From the NCBI RefSeq assembly GCF_035918095.1, contig NZ_CP109137.1, positions 3,412,001 to 3,476,000 on the forward strand: 64,000 nt of DNA. Reading direction: 5' to 3'. The position numbers were made by a program, and so were the translations under genes. Shown here one piece after another: positions 17,267-26,095 of this stretch (within the stretch, counting starts at the first letter, position 1; each line of letters begins with the position of its first letter). The stretch is from Streptomyces sp. NBC_01750 (GTDB lineage: Bacteria; Actinomycetota; Actinomycetes; Streptomycetales; Streptomycetaceae). A model generated the notes under the pieces. That model did not search any database and was not told the DNA's origin. It saw nothing but the letters and a program-made list of their open reading frames with translations.

Positions 17267-17839
17267 TCAACACGAGCCCTCGACGGCGGTCGCCGTCAGT
17301 TCGTACTCGGGCACCACCGTGCTCGACCCGTCCACACCCGGCACGGCGAACCCGCCCTCCCCCGACTCGCTCTGCGAGACGTGCATGCAGAAGACGAAGT
17401 CCTCACCACGCGCGGTGACTTCATAGTCGTCACTCTCACCGACGGCTTTGGCCTCGACCGCGTACGACGGCCCCTTGCCCTCGCCCGCGTCACCGACCTT
17501 CGACTCGATCAGCGAGGCATAGCCACCGGCCGACGAGTCGACGTGCGACTCATCTCCCAACGAGACGGCCGCGCTCTGGACAGCGTCTTTGAACTCACTT
17601 TTGCTCCAGGAGGCTTCATCGGCGAAGTTCATCGCCGAACACCCCTGAAACACCATGATCCCGGCGGCAGCGAAGACGACGACGCGCCCGATGACGTACG
17701 CGGTGTCGGAGGGCTCATTGGCCTCCGGATTGCGGTAACGCCAGGAGGACAGCTTCCAGTAGAGTTTACGCTGGTCGGCAAGCCCGAGGGCAATGAAGAG
17801 GGCCGCCGCGACGAAGAAGAAGATGACGACGCCGGTCAT
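17267..17839 (-). CDS. Small membrane protein (DUF6199-like), unknown function
   Basis: This 190-residue protein has two hydrophobic helices near residues 3-20 and 48-66, separated by a loop with KLYWKLSSWRYRNPEANEPS. That loop resembles the W-x-Y-x-N-P/A-E-x-x-x-P-S pattern of DUF6199-type membrane proteins. A soluble outer domain of about 120 residues follows, with cysteines near its ends. It is last in a four-gene operon, overlapping the lipoprotein gene by four bases (ATGA). Its 3' end is tail to tail with the truncated kinase. Membership in DUF6199 is my reading, not a search result. Confidence 0.8.
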   Translation of the reverse strand: MTGVVIFFFVAAALFIALGLADQRKLYWKLSSWRYRNPEANEPSDTAYVIGRVVVFAAAGIMVFQGCSAMNFADEASWSKSEFKDAVQSAAVSLGDESHVDSSAGGYASLIESKVGDAGEGKGPSYAVEAKAVGESDDYEVTARGEDFVFCMHVSQSESGEGGFAVPGVDGSSTVVPEYELTATAVEGSC

Positions 17840-18492
17840 TACTTCAGACCCTTCTGTCGCTCCGGCGGATCCGGGAACGTCAGCTGGTTCTCACAATTCA
17901 GACCCTCCGCCACCTTCCGGGCCGAGGCAATGAGCAACTTGGCGCTTGCGTTACTGCTCAGGCCGACGCGGTCGGTGATGACGCCGCGAAGGATCGCCCC
18001 CTTCTTCCCCGAATCGACCAGGTCGGTCCGCCGGCAGTCGACCAGAAGCTCCGAACTCCCCTCCTTCGCCACGAACACGGCGGACGCTCCTGGCTTGGCG
18101 TCCTTCGGCGGGAGGGGCCCCGGCCACCATCCGAAATAGATATCGATCTCCGCGGACCCGCCCGATTCGTCATCGATAAAGCACGTGGATTTGGAGTGCC
18201 TGGACCAATCCATTTCCTCACCGAGGTATCGCCCCACCTCAGCGGCCTTGTCGACGGCGAGTTCGGCCTGTGCGCCTCGCCCGAGTTTCTTGCCCCTCGG
18301 TCTGTCCAGCGTCTCGGCGACGGTCTCTTTGTCGAGGATCCCCCCGCAGGCACGGTTCAAGGGCGTCAGGGCGACCGCTGGCTTGGACTTCTTCTCCGGC
18401 TCCTCGCCACTCCCGCTGCACGCGCTGCTCGCCAAGAGCACACACGCCAACAGGATGACAACAGGAGACCGGCGGGAGTAGTACCGCTCCAT
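17839..18492 (-). CDS. Lipoprotein, unknown function
   Basis: This 217-residue protein has a lipoprotein signal: ERYYSRRSPVVILLACVLLASSAC, with lipobox ASSAC near residue 25. The mature domain begins with a charged linker and has paired cysteines (RACGG, STCFID, VDCRR, LNCEN). It resembles the DUF3558-type lipoproteins of actinobacteria in size and layout, but I cannot confirm that. The ATG directly follows a GTG (18495) that abuts the stop of the upstream 760-residue gene, so the two are translationally coupled. It is probably anchored to the outer face of the membrane. Confidence 0.8.
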   Translation of the reverse strand: MERYYSRRSPVVILLACVLLASSACSGSGEEPEKKSKPAVALTPLNRACGGILDKETVAETLDRPRGKKLGRGAQAELAVDKAAEVGRYLGEEMDWSRHSKSTCFIDDESGGSAEIDIYFGWWPGPLPPKDAKPGASAVFVAKEGSSELLVDCRRTDLVDSGKKGAILRGVITDRVGLSSNASAKLLIASARKVAEGLNCENQLTFPDPPERQKGLK

Positions 18493-18495
18493 CAC

Positions 18496-20778
18496 TCAGT
18501 CCGCATCAGTCTGGTCGGTCTCGTTGTCACCGGCGTTGTAGCCAGCTTCAATGCTATGGCTCGTCTGCTTGTACCAGTCGGTTCCATCGAGCTCGGGATG
18601 GACGGCGATGTACGCGTCGAGCGGATCGACCGCTCGGCGTCTGCCCAGTTCGACGAACTTAGCTTTGTCCATTTCTTCCTTGCGATCGAAATCGGCTTCC
18701 TTTTCAGCCAGTTCACGATCGATCCTGATTCCCTGTTCCGTTTCCATGGCCCCTCCCGCGCCTTCGATGACGGCTGGCACAGCGAAGGCGACGGCTGCCG
18801 CAGTCGCGGGCCCGCCGAACGGGAGGGTGGCCAGGCCGACCCCCAGGCCGATTCCCTGGCTGACCCCGAACTTCTTCCACTCCGCCGCTTCGGCCATCTT
18901 GCGATTGGCTTCGTCGGTGGCTTCACCGTACGCGTGGTTGATCTCGCTGACCCGAGCCTGGTCAAGGATTCCATGTGCCTTGGAGCCCGTTTCCAGGATC
19001 GTGGAGAGTGCAGCGTCGGGCTGACGGTGTGCCACCAGCGCACTTGAGGTGTATTCATGCTGGGCTGCCGAGAGAATCTCGTAGCTCCCCTCGTGCTTGC
19101 CCACAGAGGCAAGGAAGTCGGAAGCCGTTTGATGCTTGAGATTAATGTGGCCCGGGCCCTCGTGGTTGAAGGCTTCGTCGCGGAGCGCCTGGCCACTATC
19201 CTTGTCGCCGAAGTTCCCCACTGCCCAGTCCAGATCATCGATATACCCGGCGCCCATCTTGGCGAGGCTGTTTCCGATGCCAGGCTTGTCGGCCACGTAA
19301 CCCTGGTCGTCTGCGACCGTCTGGACTACCTGGGACATGATGTTGGCCGTCGTGTCGTCGCGGCGCAGTCCGAGATCCGGCTGGTCGTACGGCACACCGA
19401 GCGTCGCGGCTTCCAGCGCGTGGCCCAGTTCGTCGTACCCGTAACCCCGCTTGTCCTCCGCGAAGGGATTTCCGTCGGGCCACTTGCGATCGGTCATGAG
19501 GTACTTCAGCTCCGGGTCGACCTTGGATTCAGCCTCCCAGTCCTTTGAGTAGAACATCTCCTTCGCCGCGTCCGGGTTGTGCCCCAGCGCCTCCATGTAA
19601 CCGGCCATGGGATCCAAACCGTGGTCCGACCCGGCTCCGAAGCTCAGGAACGGGTCGATCGAGCCGTCCGGACGGTACAGCTGCTTCAGCTCCGTCTTGC
19701 TGTGATCCTTCTCGAAGCCGATGAGACCCTTGCCGTAATCCTTGAGGAAGTCCTTGTCGTACTCGCCGTTCCGCATGAGGCTGCTCATCACCTGGAAGCC
19801 GTACGGCCCCTTGTGACTGGTGCCGGCATTCATGTCTAGGAGCTCGACCTGCTTGCTCCCGAGGCCCACCATGTCCTTCTTCCAGCGTTCCATGGCGTCG
19901 CTGTCGGAATGGGAGGCGAGCGCGAGGGTGTAACCGAGCGACTTCTGAATGCTTTCCGACGCCTTTGACTGATCTCCACCGGTCTGCGTCCGGTCCGCGA
20001 TGCGTGTCCAGAGCTCGAGAGTCCCCTTGGGCCCCATGTTCGTGGCGAACTTCTCGGCGAAGTACGGATCCCCTTCGTGCTTCGCGATGAGAGAATTGAT
20101 CCGCTGGAGGGTCTTGGGATCCAAGTTGCCCGAAAGGCCGGCGAGCCTCAGATCGCTCTTGTCCCCGGTCAGCTTCTCGAGTTCCCTGAGGTCCTTGTCG
20201 GCCTGCTCGCGGCCCTTCTGCGCATCCTTGATGCTGTTGTAAGTGTCGGAGTCAAAACCGCGCCGGCGGCCGTTGTGATCCTGGCTGAGGGCCCAGTGCA
20301 GCGTGTCGTCAGCTTCCTGAGCAGCCGTCACCTGGTTCTGAATACTGGTCCGGTAGGCCTGGATCGACTCCTGGTATGCCTTGTTGAGCTGCGCTTGGTT
20401 CTCGGTTCCCTCCGGAGGATCGAACCAGACCTCGCCGTCGGGCTTGATCGAGAGATACTTGTCCTTCTCGATGTCTGCCGTCAGGCTCTTCAGCTTCTTC
20501 TGCGCTTCCGTGAAGATCTCATGCGCATCGGAGAGCAGCTTGTGGACGTCCGCTGCCTCATCGCCGGCAGCCACCATCTGCTTGTCCACCATGGACAGCT
20601 TCTCGTAGGCCGCGGTGGCCGCCTCGCCCTTCCAGTCGGACCCGTAAATATCCTTGACCACTGTGTTCGAGTAGAGCGTGTTGGCCTTCTGGAACTTCTC
20701 AGGAAGCTTGCCCCATTGGGTCACAGCCTCTGAGAGTTCCGTGAAGTCGGCATGGAGGAGCGTCTTGTAGTCGAGCAT
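18496..20778 (-). CDS. Large WXG100-like protein, candidate type VII substrate
   Basis: This 760-residue protein begins with a helical-hairpin domain containing W49-K-G51 (SDWKGEAATAAYE), the WXG motif of ESAT-6-like proteins. A long charged, mostly helical middle follows. Near residues 650-690 is a hydrophobic Gly/Ala-rich stretch (GIGLGVGLATLPFGG and after) before a charged C-terminus. There is no Sec signal. The layout fits large T7SS-linked proteins of streptomycetes; a toxin function is possible but no catalytic motif is seen. It follows a small partner-like gene by 21 bases, has a good ribosome binding site (GGAG), and precedes two membrane-associated genes. Confidence 0.85.
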   Translation of the reverse strand: MLDYKTLLHADFTELSEAVTQWGKLPEKFQKANTLYSNTVVKDIYGSDWKGEAATAAYEKLSMVDKQMVAAGDEAADVHKLLSDAHEIFTEAQKKLKSLTADIEKDKYLSIKPDGEVWFDPPEGTENQAQLNKAYQESIQAYRTSIQNQVTAAQEADDTLHWALSQDHNGRRRGFDSDTYNSIKDAQKGREQADKDLRELEKLTGDKSDLRLAGLSGNLDPKTLQRINSLIAKHEGDPYFAEKFATNMGPKGTLELWTRIADRTQTGGDQSKASESIQKSLGYTLALASHSDSDAMERWKKDMVGLGSKQVELLDMNAGTSHKGPYGFQVMSSLMRNGEYDKDFLKDYGKGLIGFEKDHSKTELKQLYRPDGSIDPFLSFGAGSDHGLDPMAGYMEALGHNPDAAKEMFYSKDWEAESKVDPELKYLMTDRKWPDGNPFAEDKRGYGYDELGHALEAATLGVPYDQPDLGLRRDDTTANIMSQVVQTVADDQGYVADKPGIGNSLAKMGAGYIDDLDWAVGNFGDKDSGQALRDEAFNHEGPGHINLKHQTASDFLASVGKHEGSYEILSAAQHEYTSSALVAHRQPDAALSTILETGSKAHGILDQARVSEINHAYGEATDEANRKMAEAAEWKKFGVSQGIGLGVGLATLPFGGPATAAAVAFAVPAVIEGAGGAMETEQGIRIDRELAEKEADFDRKEEMDKAKFVELGRRRAVDPLDAYIAVHPELDGTDWYKQTSHSIEAGYNAGDNETDQTDAD

Positions 20779-20799
20779 GTCCGTGATCTCCTCGGCCTC

Positions 20800-21240
20800 T
20801 TACTTCAGGTCGGGCTTGTCGTCAGCGCCGCCGTTCTTGCCCTTGTGGGCGTTCTTGTAGCGGTCTGCTTCGTCTTTGTCGCGTACCTCGAAATCAGCTG
20901 CGGACGCCCGAAGCGCACCCGCTACGTCGTTCTTGAGCAAGCCCTCGACGTAGGACACCTGCTTCTTCCACCGAGTGATGAAGGTGGCGAAGGCAGGACC
21001 CGACTTGAAGCCCTTCAGGCTTGCTCCCACCTGGCCGGTTTCTGTCATCACCTTGTTGTCGGCATCGACAAAGTCACCGCGGGCAGTGTCAGCTTTGTCC
21101 GCGCGGCCCATCAGCACGCTGTACGTCACGTGGAGCCTCTGCCCGCCTCCGCGCCCACCGTTCCCGTCGTCAACATGGTTGAGCTGCATTCGGGTTGTGG
21201 CTTCGCTCTTGTGCTGGGCCCACTCTTCTTCAAACGACAT
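20800..21240 (-). CDS. Small helical partner of the WXG100-like protein
   Basis: This 146-residue soluble protein is rich in charged residues and predicted helices (MSFEEEWAQHKSEATTRMQL, then FATFITRWKKQVSYVEGLL). It has a Gly-rich loop and no signal peptide. Proteins of this kind are typically encoded directly before large WXG-domain proteins and may co-fold with them, as EsxA/EsxB-type pairs do. No clear WXG turn or YxxxD motif is seen in this one. It is first in a four-gene minus-strand operon whose upstream region contains palindromic motif c. Confidence 0.8.
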   Translation of the reverse strand: MSFEEEWAQHKSEATTRMQLNHVDDGNGGRGGGQRLHVTYSVLMGRADKADTARGDFVDADNKVMTETGQVGASLKGFKSGPAFATFITRWKKQVSYVEGLLKNDVAGALRASAADFEVRDKDEADRYKNAHKGKNGGADDKPDLK

Positions 21241-21791
21241 GTCTTCCTCAGGACTGCGGTCGATTCGTTGCCAGGACTGGTTCGCTGTGACTCACAGGAA
21301 TCTCGGAGACCTGATCCATGAAGGGTGGCGGAGCTTGCGGCGGCCACCGTACGCCAAACCACAGCGCAGGGCGGGCACTTCCCCCGCAGCCATCACACCG
21401 TTCGTCGCCCGTCCTTTGAGCCGGGCCTCGCACCCTGGGCAGCCCCGAGCAGGCCAGCAGAGGGCCGCGACGTCCAGCCCCCGACCTACCGTTGCTCGGC
21501 AGCAACGTACCCTCCCCCGTTATCCACAGCCTCAGAGCCACTGTAGCGAGCGTTTATGACAGGGAACACCCCTGGATTGCGCTTGCAATTAGCTACAAAT
21601 AGTCACGAGTGGGGGCGGTTACCGCGCTTGGGGCCAATCGCTTGCCCGGCGGTTTCGCCATGCGAATGTACGAGACGTCCTTAGATGGATGACGAGCAAA
21701 GGTACAGCGCAGTCATCCACCTCCCAGCGAAGCCGCACTCGGCCACTCGGTCGGCTCTGCTGACGTTGTCTTGTCGACGGGGGATTCGCAC
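21241..21791. other. Upstream region of the WXG operon
   Basis: Open frames are short and unsupported. It contains motif c and, towards 21745-21791, sequence resembling the region before the pseudokinase start (GACGGGGGATTCGCAC before ATG). Confidence 0.5.
21574..21592. promoter_or_regulatory. Palindromic motif, copy c (candidate operator)
   Basis: GGATTGCGCTTGCAATTAG carries the perfect inverted repeat ATTGC-N4-GCAAT. The 14 bases CACCCCTGGATTGC (21567-21580) are identical to those at copy d (29716-29729). Confidence 0.6.
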
Positions 21792-21914
21792 ATGGAACGA
21801 GCACGCCTGGATGCTCCCCGGCAGATCGGCTCGCACCACCTGATCACCCGGCTCGATCCGACGCGGCCCGCCTCCGAGCAGCGCTTCATCGCCCGCTGCG
21901 CGGACGGCGACCGT
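21792..21914 (+). pseudogene. Truncated pseudokinase copy
   Basis: From the ATG at 21792 the frame reads MERARLDAPRQIG, then LITRLDP and RFIARCADGDR, matching the first fifty or so residues of the pseudokinase at 15904 with a short internal deletion. Homology then ends; the frame runs on to 22208 antisense to the lipoprotein gene without matching anything. It is a third, mostly deleted copy of the pseudokinase-kinase module. Confidence 0.75.
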
Positions 21915-22057
21915 TCGGGACCGCTCCCGGCCACGCCACAACCGGAGCGCCCGGACCCACTCCAGAACTGCGACCCTGCGACCGCGCCTTCCGAGCGCCG
22001 TAACCAGGCCGCTGCCGGGGGCTGCCGCCCACCGGCACCGCGCCGCTCCAAGCTGCC

Positions 22058-22711
22058 TCAGGCGGCAGGCTTGGGCACCCCGTTAACCAGCTTGGTGGCG
22101 TTCTGGCAGCCCAGATCGGCAGCGACCTTGCGCGCGGCAGCGTTGACCACCGTGGCCTGGTGCGCCCTGATGCCTTTCTCCGGCGCCCCGTTCTCGTCCG
22201 ATCGCTGAAGCTCCCCGCTGATGGTGATCTCGTGGGCAGGAGCCTTCATACGGCACTTGAAGTAGACCGTCGCGCGACTGTCGGACGACGACGCCCTCTC
22301 ACCGGTGGAGAAATAGGTGACGGATTTCTCCAGTCGGGCATCCCGATCCGGAACCTCCAAAGCCTCGCGGAAATCGATACGGAGATCCCGCTCCCCGCCC
22401 TTCGCCAGTAGCAACCAGCAGGAAGGGATGCCCTGCGGACGCGTCTTCCCGCTCTTCTCCGTACGGGAAGCCATGCGGAGCGTATCGAGCACCTTGTCCG
22501 GCTCGGAGAGGTCACTGGTGAAATAACCGTCCCCGGCGATCGCCTTGAGAGCATCGAGAGCCGGGGCGTCCTTCGCAAAGCCGTCGCAGACTTCGGCGAC
22601 AGGCTTGCCCTTCGTCGCCTCTTTGCCTTCGTCGTCGGAGGAACACCCCGCTGCCGCCCCCAGGACGACGACGGCCGCAGGCACCATGACCATTCTCAGC
22701 TTGGTTCGCAT
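22058..22711 (-). CDS. Lipoprotein, unknown function
   Basis: This 217-residue protein begins MRTKLRMVMVPAAVVVLG and has lipobox AAAGC (Cys near residue 23). The mature part has cysteines in VCDGF, PSCWLL, FKCRM and LGCQN, and it resembles in size and cysteine layout the lipoprotein at 17839. The ATG at 22711 is chosen because the signal peptide starts there; the longer upstream frame is arginine-rich and not signal-like. It is the last gene of the mycosin-containing minus-strand series, 240 bases after the mycosin stop, so it may have its own promoter. Confidence 0.85.
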   Translation of the reverse strand: MRTKLRMVMVPAAVVVLGAAAGCSSDDEGKEATKGKPVAEVCDGFAKDAPALDALKAIAGDGYFTSDLSEPDKVLDTLRMASRTEKSGKTRPQGIPSCWLLLAKGGERDLRIDFREALEVPDRDARLEKSVTYFSTGERASSSDSRATVYFKCRMKAPAHEITISGELQRSDENGAPEKGIRAHQATVVNAAARKVAADLGCQNATKLVNGVPKPAA

Positions 22712-22846
22712 GTCACTTCTTCGACTGGAAAGGGGTAGAGCACCAAGTCGCCTCCTGTCGGCCCACAAGAAGCGGCGCTCTCCATAGCGCATACACAGCA
22801 AGGTCACCGCATACGCGTGAAAACGCTACCGGAGGCGGCACCACCA

Positions 22847-22858
22847 TGCACAAGTGCA
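22847..22858. promoter_or_regulatory. Short palindrome upstream of the lipoprotein gene
   Basis: TGCACAAGTGCA, followed by AT, lies about 140 bases before the lipoprotein start. It shares GTGCAAT with the motif family at 15766 and 29723 but differs in spacing, so kinship is uncertain. Confidence 0.3.
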
Positions 22859-24263
22859 ATATGGAATCTCGGGCCACTCAAAGTCGTCGGCCGTACCATG
22901 CGACAGTCCACAGCCGCGAGAGCGGCCAGGCTCAGGGGAGACGACAATGTCACCCAGACTGACCGGGTCCTGACGGGCCACCGTACGGGGAGTTGGCGTT
23001 GGGAGCGCCACCCTGCGGCGGGCCGTAGGTCGGTGGGTACTGCGGCTGATACGGGTACGGAGCAGGGGCTGCCGTGGGCGGCACAGGCGGAAGTGCCGTG
23101 CTGCGACGGCGGGACCGGACGAGCGGGACGGCTATTGCGGCGCCGATGAGGGCGGCCGCGCCGACGCCGAGGGCTACCCACAGGCCGAAGTTGCTGTCGT
23201 CGCTGGACGCGGGCGCCGCCGTGTCTGGCTGCTTCTTGCCCGACTCGGTGCCGCCAGCGGGCTTGGAGACGTCCGGGGACGGCGACTTGGGGGCAGCAGC
23301 GGCGAGGTCCGGGAGGGGGTACTCGTCGGCCGGCCCGGGGTCACCAGGCGTCTTCAATGCGATACGGGGCCGCACGGCTCCATAACCCCCGGCGTCGGTA
23401 CGCGCTTTGCCGCTTTTTGCCTTGCCAGCCGTGTTGATCAGGACGCGGAGGACCTGGTTATTGGACCATTGCGGGTATTTGGACCAGATCAGGGCGGCTG
23501 AAGCGGACGCAAGAGCGGTGGCATCGCTGGTGCCGTGGCTCTTGCACATCTGCGTCCCCCCGCCACACGCGGAAAAGATGTCTGCACCAGGGGCAACAAG
23601 GTCTACTTGCGGTCCTCGCTCCGACTCTTTGGTCGTCCGGCCGTTTCTGTCGTAGGCGGCCATTCCCACGACGCCCGGGAGGGCCGCCGGGTACATGACC
23701 GGATTCCCCTTTTCACCGTCGTTGCCCACACCAGCGAAAATCAACGAGCCTTTAGCCAGCGCATACTTCACTGCTTCGCCAACTTGACCTGATGGCTCTT
23801 CATCAGAAGCCTGCGAGATGTTGATGACTCGCGCACCCGAGTCCGCCGCATGACGGATCCCTTTACTCATCGAACTGTCCCACAGCTCGGGGTTCGATCC
23901 CAGCTTTGTCCCTTCGTTGGGCTTGGGCAACCTGATCGGCAGAATCTTGGCCCCAGGAGCAAGGCCGAATGAGCCCTTCCCTCCCGGCCGCTTACCCGTA
24001 GCTGCGATCACGGCGGCCATCCCCGTGCCATGCCCCTCATAGTCCGAATTCTCGTCACCCGGCTGCTTCGAGAGGTCAAGTCCTGGAAGTACCTGCCCTT
24101 GCAGATCACGCAGACGATCGTCGACACCTGAGTCGATGACGGCGACGGTGACGCCCTTGCCTGTGCTGGTTCGCCACATCTCATCAGCATGCATCGTGTC
24201 CAGATGCCACTGCTGATCGCGGATTGTCTCCGCATGGGCAGGAGTTGCGGCGATGCCCACTAG

Positions 24264-25203
24264 GGCCTGTTGCGAAAGTGCTGGTCAAAGCCATTCGTTG
24301 ATGGCTGCGACCAGCACGGTGGCTTCGTAGCGGACGGCGAGTTTGTCGTACCTCGTTGCCACTGCGCGATGTCTCTTGAGGCGGTTGATGCCGCACTCGA
24401 CCGCGTGGCGTTGTTTGTAGTCTTCCCTGTCGAACTTCGGTGGTCTGCCTCCGCGGGAGCCGAGGTTCTTGCGGTTGCGGATCTGGTCCGCCTTCTCCGG
24501 GATGGTGCAGGCGATCCGGCGTCCGTGCAGGTAGGCGCGGTTGGCGCGGGATCCGTAGGCCTTGTCGCCCCGGACCTTGTCAGGTCTGGTTCGCGGCCGT
24601 CCGGGGCCTGGACGGCGTACTCGGATCTTCTCCAGGACCGGGCGGAAGTAGGGACTGTCGTGCCGGTGGCCGGCGGTGATGAGCAGTGACAGTGGTTTCT
24701 GTCCCTGCTCGGTGGCGAGGTGGATTTTCGTAGTCAGACCGCCGCGGGAACGTCCGAGGGCGTGGTCGTCGGGCTCGGTGACGAAGCCGCCGGGCGGTTC
24801 CTTTTGAAGGTCCCCTTTTTACGTGCCCCGGCGGCGTGCTGATGAGCACGGCAGACCGTGGAGTCCACGCTGACGTCCCACGTGATCAGGCCCTTCGCAT
24901 CGGCATCGGCCTGCAGTTGCTCCAGAATCCGGTGCCAGGTGCCGTTACGCTGCCACCGGCGGAACAGGTCGTAGACCCGGTCCCACGGCCCGTACCGCTC
25001 GGGCACATCCCGCCACGGCGTTCCCGCCCGCGTCCGCCACCGTATGCCGTCTATAAGCTGCCGCCTGGTCCAAACCGGCGGCCTCCCGGCCTTCTTGCCC
25101 ATCGGCAGCAGCGGCTCCAGCCGCGACCACTGTGCATCTGTCAGATCTCCACGCGCCACAACGCATGATCATCACCGATCAAGATCCACTTTCGCAACAG
25201 ACC
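24264..25203 (-). mobile_element. IS5-family insertion sequence, 940 bp
   Basis: The ends are 17-base imperfect inverted repeats (GGYCTGTTGCGAAAGTG, one mismatch), flanked on both sides by CTAG (24260-24263 and 25204-25207), the target duplication. It carries one transposase in two frames. Family and target preference fit the IS427-like branch of IS5. It interrupts the mycosin signal peptide and is transcribed in the same direction. Confidence 0.93.
24285..25159 (-). CDS. IS5-family transposase, two frames joined by -1 frameshift
   Basis: The first frame starts at GTG 25159 ([18 protein letters not shown]) and ends at 24734. The second frame, in the -1 register, continues with EPPGGF, then [17 protein letters not shown] and the C-terminal half, ending AINEWL at 24285. 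The switch probably occurs at the A-rich AAAAAGGGG near 24822. DDE-type catalytic residues are visible: [10 protein letters not shown] (D), GDKAYGSR (D) and [14 protein letters not shown] (E, with the usual K/R spacing). No other stop or frameshift is seen, so the element may be active. Such a frameshift is normal for this IS group. Confidence 0.88.
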
Positions 25204-25300
25204 CTAGCAGCATGCCCAAGGCAGCGGTTACTGCGCGGCCATACTTCGCTACTGGGCGGCTGCTGGTGTGCATCAGTTCCCTCTCCCCGTGTTGCACGGG

Positions 25301-25830
25301 TTAGTCAATAGCCGGCGGCACAACGCGGCGACCGCCGTGCTGCCAGGTTTCTTCGTCTTCCGACAGGCAGTCCGGCCGCTCGCCGCTCTGTTCATCACGG
25401 CGAGAGCCGGCACCGTGCTTCCCAGGAAAGGCCGCTCCGGCTCGGCCTGCCTGCCCGGGGTGCGCCACCACTGGAGTCGTTCGGATTGGCACCCCGCACC
25501 AGCCCGGCGCCACCCGGCGTGAAGGCCGCGCGCTGTTCTGCCCGGGCTTCTGCTGTCTTCCTCCAACAACACCACCCGCCCCGGACGCCAGCCGACGCCC
25601 ACCTGAGACACTGCTCCGGCCGGCACCTCCCGTGGGGCCCACCCCCGCCATGCATACCTGGCGTGCCCCCGCGGCCCATTGGCCACGAGCGGTGGTGCCT
25701 TCATTGCCGATCACCGTGCCAGGGGGCCACCGAACGTGGGCGGGATCATGCCTGGCCCATCTGGCCTACCGGCCGACGGAATAAGGCCCGGCGTATCGAC
25801 GGCGCCGTCGAGTTCGAGGGAGGCAAAGTC
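25301..25830 (-). pseudogene. Decayed copy of the WXG/PPE-like gene
   Basis: The frame ending at 25301 reads SGERPDCLSEDEETWQ and RRVVPPAID, matching the C-terminus of the protein encoded at 27470 (SGERPDYLSEDEETWQ, RRVVPPVID). Upstream, TVIGNEGTT, SGGRRLAS and GGVVGGR also match. Homology breaks by frameshift near 25710 and jumps to a segment matching the middle (VDTP, GRPDGPGMIPPTFGG), so there are frameshifts and a large internal deletion. The Tyr of the YxxxD-like motif is Cys here. Order and spacing to the following mycosin match the intact pair. Confidence 0.8.
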
Positions 25831-26095
25831 GCCACGCTGTCGATCTCCATGTCGACGGGACGATCCGGCAGGGCGATACGAGGCGAGACGGTAACCGGAG
25901 AGACATTTCGTCTGGCTGACATTCATTGGTGGGAGAGACGGATCGCTCCGACCCGGCGGCGGCGGGAACTCCGGCGGGTGCAGACTCATGATCTGCTCCC
26001 CGGAGTGGGTGTTCGGCGGTCCTGCTGTTGTCTCCGCCTACGGGATCGGCTCAAGTCGCCGAGGCGTGCCGTGGATTTCTGCGTCTGGGCTCAGC
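25831..26095. other. Degenerate sequence between duplicated units
   Basis: Further diverged Pro-rich coding remnant (for example HPPEFPPPPGRSDP) and a short spacer after the second mycosin stop. No intact gene. Confidence 0.4.

Larger units (their letters stand above)
22950..25273 (-). pseudogene. Mycosin-like S8 protease gene split by an insertion sequence
   Basis: The body (22950-24263) encodes a subtilase with the catalytic triad in DSGVDD, EGHGTG and GTSDAT. A Pro/Ser linker, a C-terminal membrane helix (GLWVALGVGAAALIG) and a Pro/Tyr-rich tail follow, the layout of type VII mycosins. The first 22 codons from the ATG at 25273 (MHTSSRPVAKYGRAV...) lie on the far side of a 940-bp insertion sequence. 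Removing it and one CTAG rejoins the frame as GMLLVGIAATPAHAET, a complete signal peptide. As it stands no signal peptide can be made. A GTG at 24260 could start a signal-less product but has only a weak ribosome binding site. Confidence 0.9.

Noticed and set aside
22801..22820. Sequence TCACCGCATACGCGTG shared with the helicase 3' end near 2850
   Set aside because: A single 16-base match in a 64-kb GC-rich window can occur by chance and has no flanking similarity.
22950..24260. Mycosin from 24260 as an intact gene with its own start
   Set aside because: The GTG lies at the IS boundary with only a weak ribosome binding site and leaves a signal peptide without its basic and hydrophobic parts; the true start is beyond the IS.
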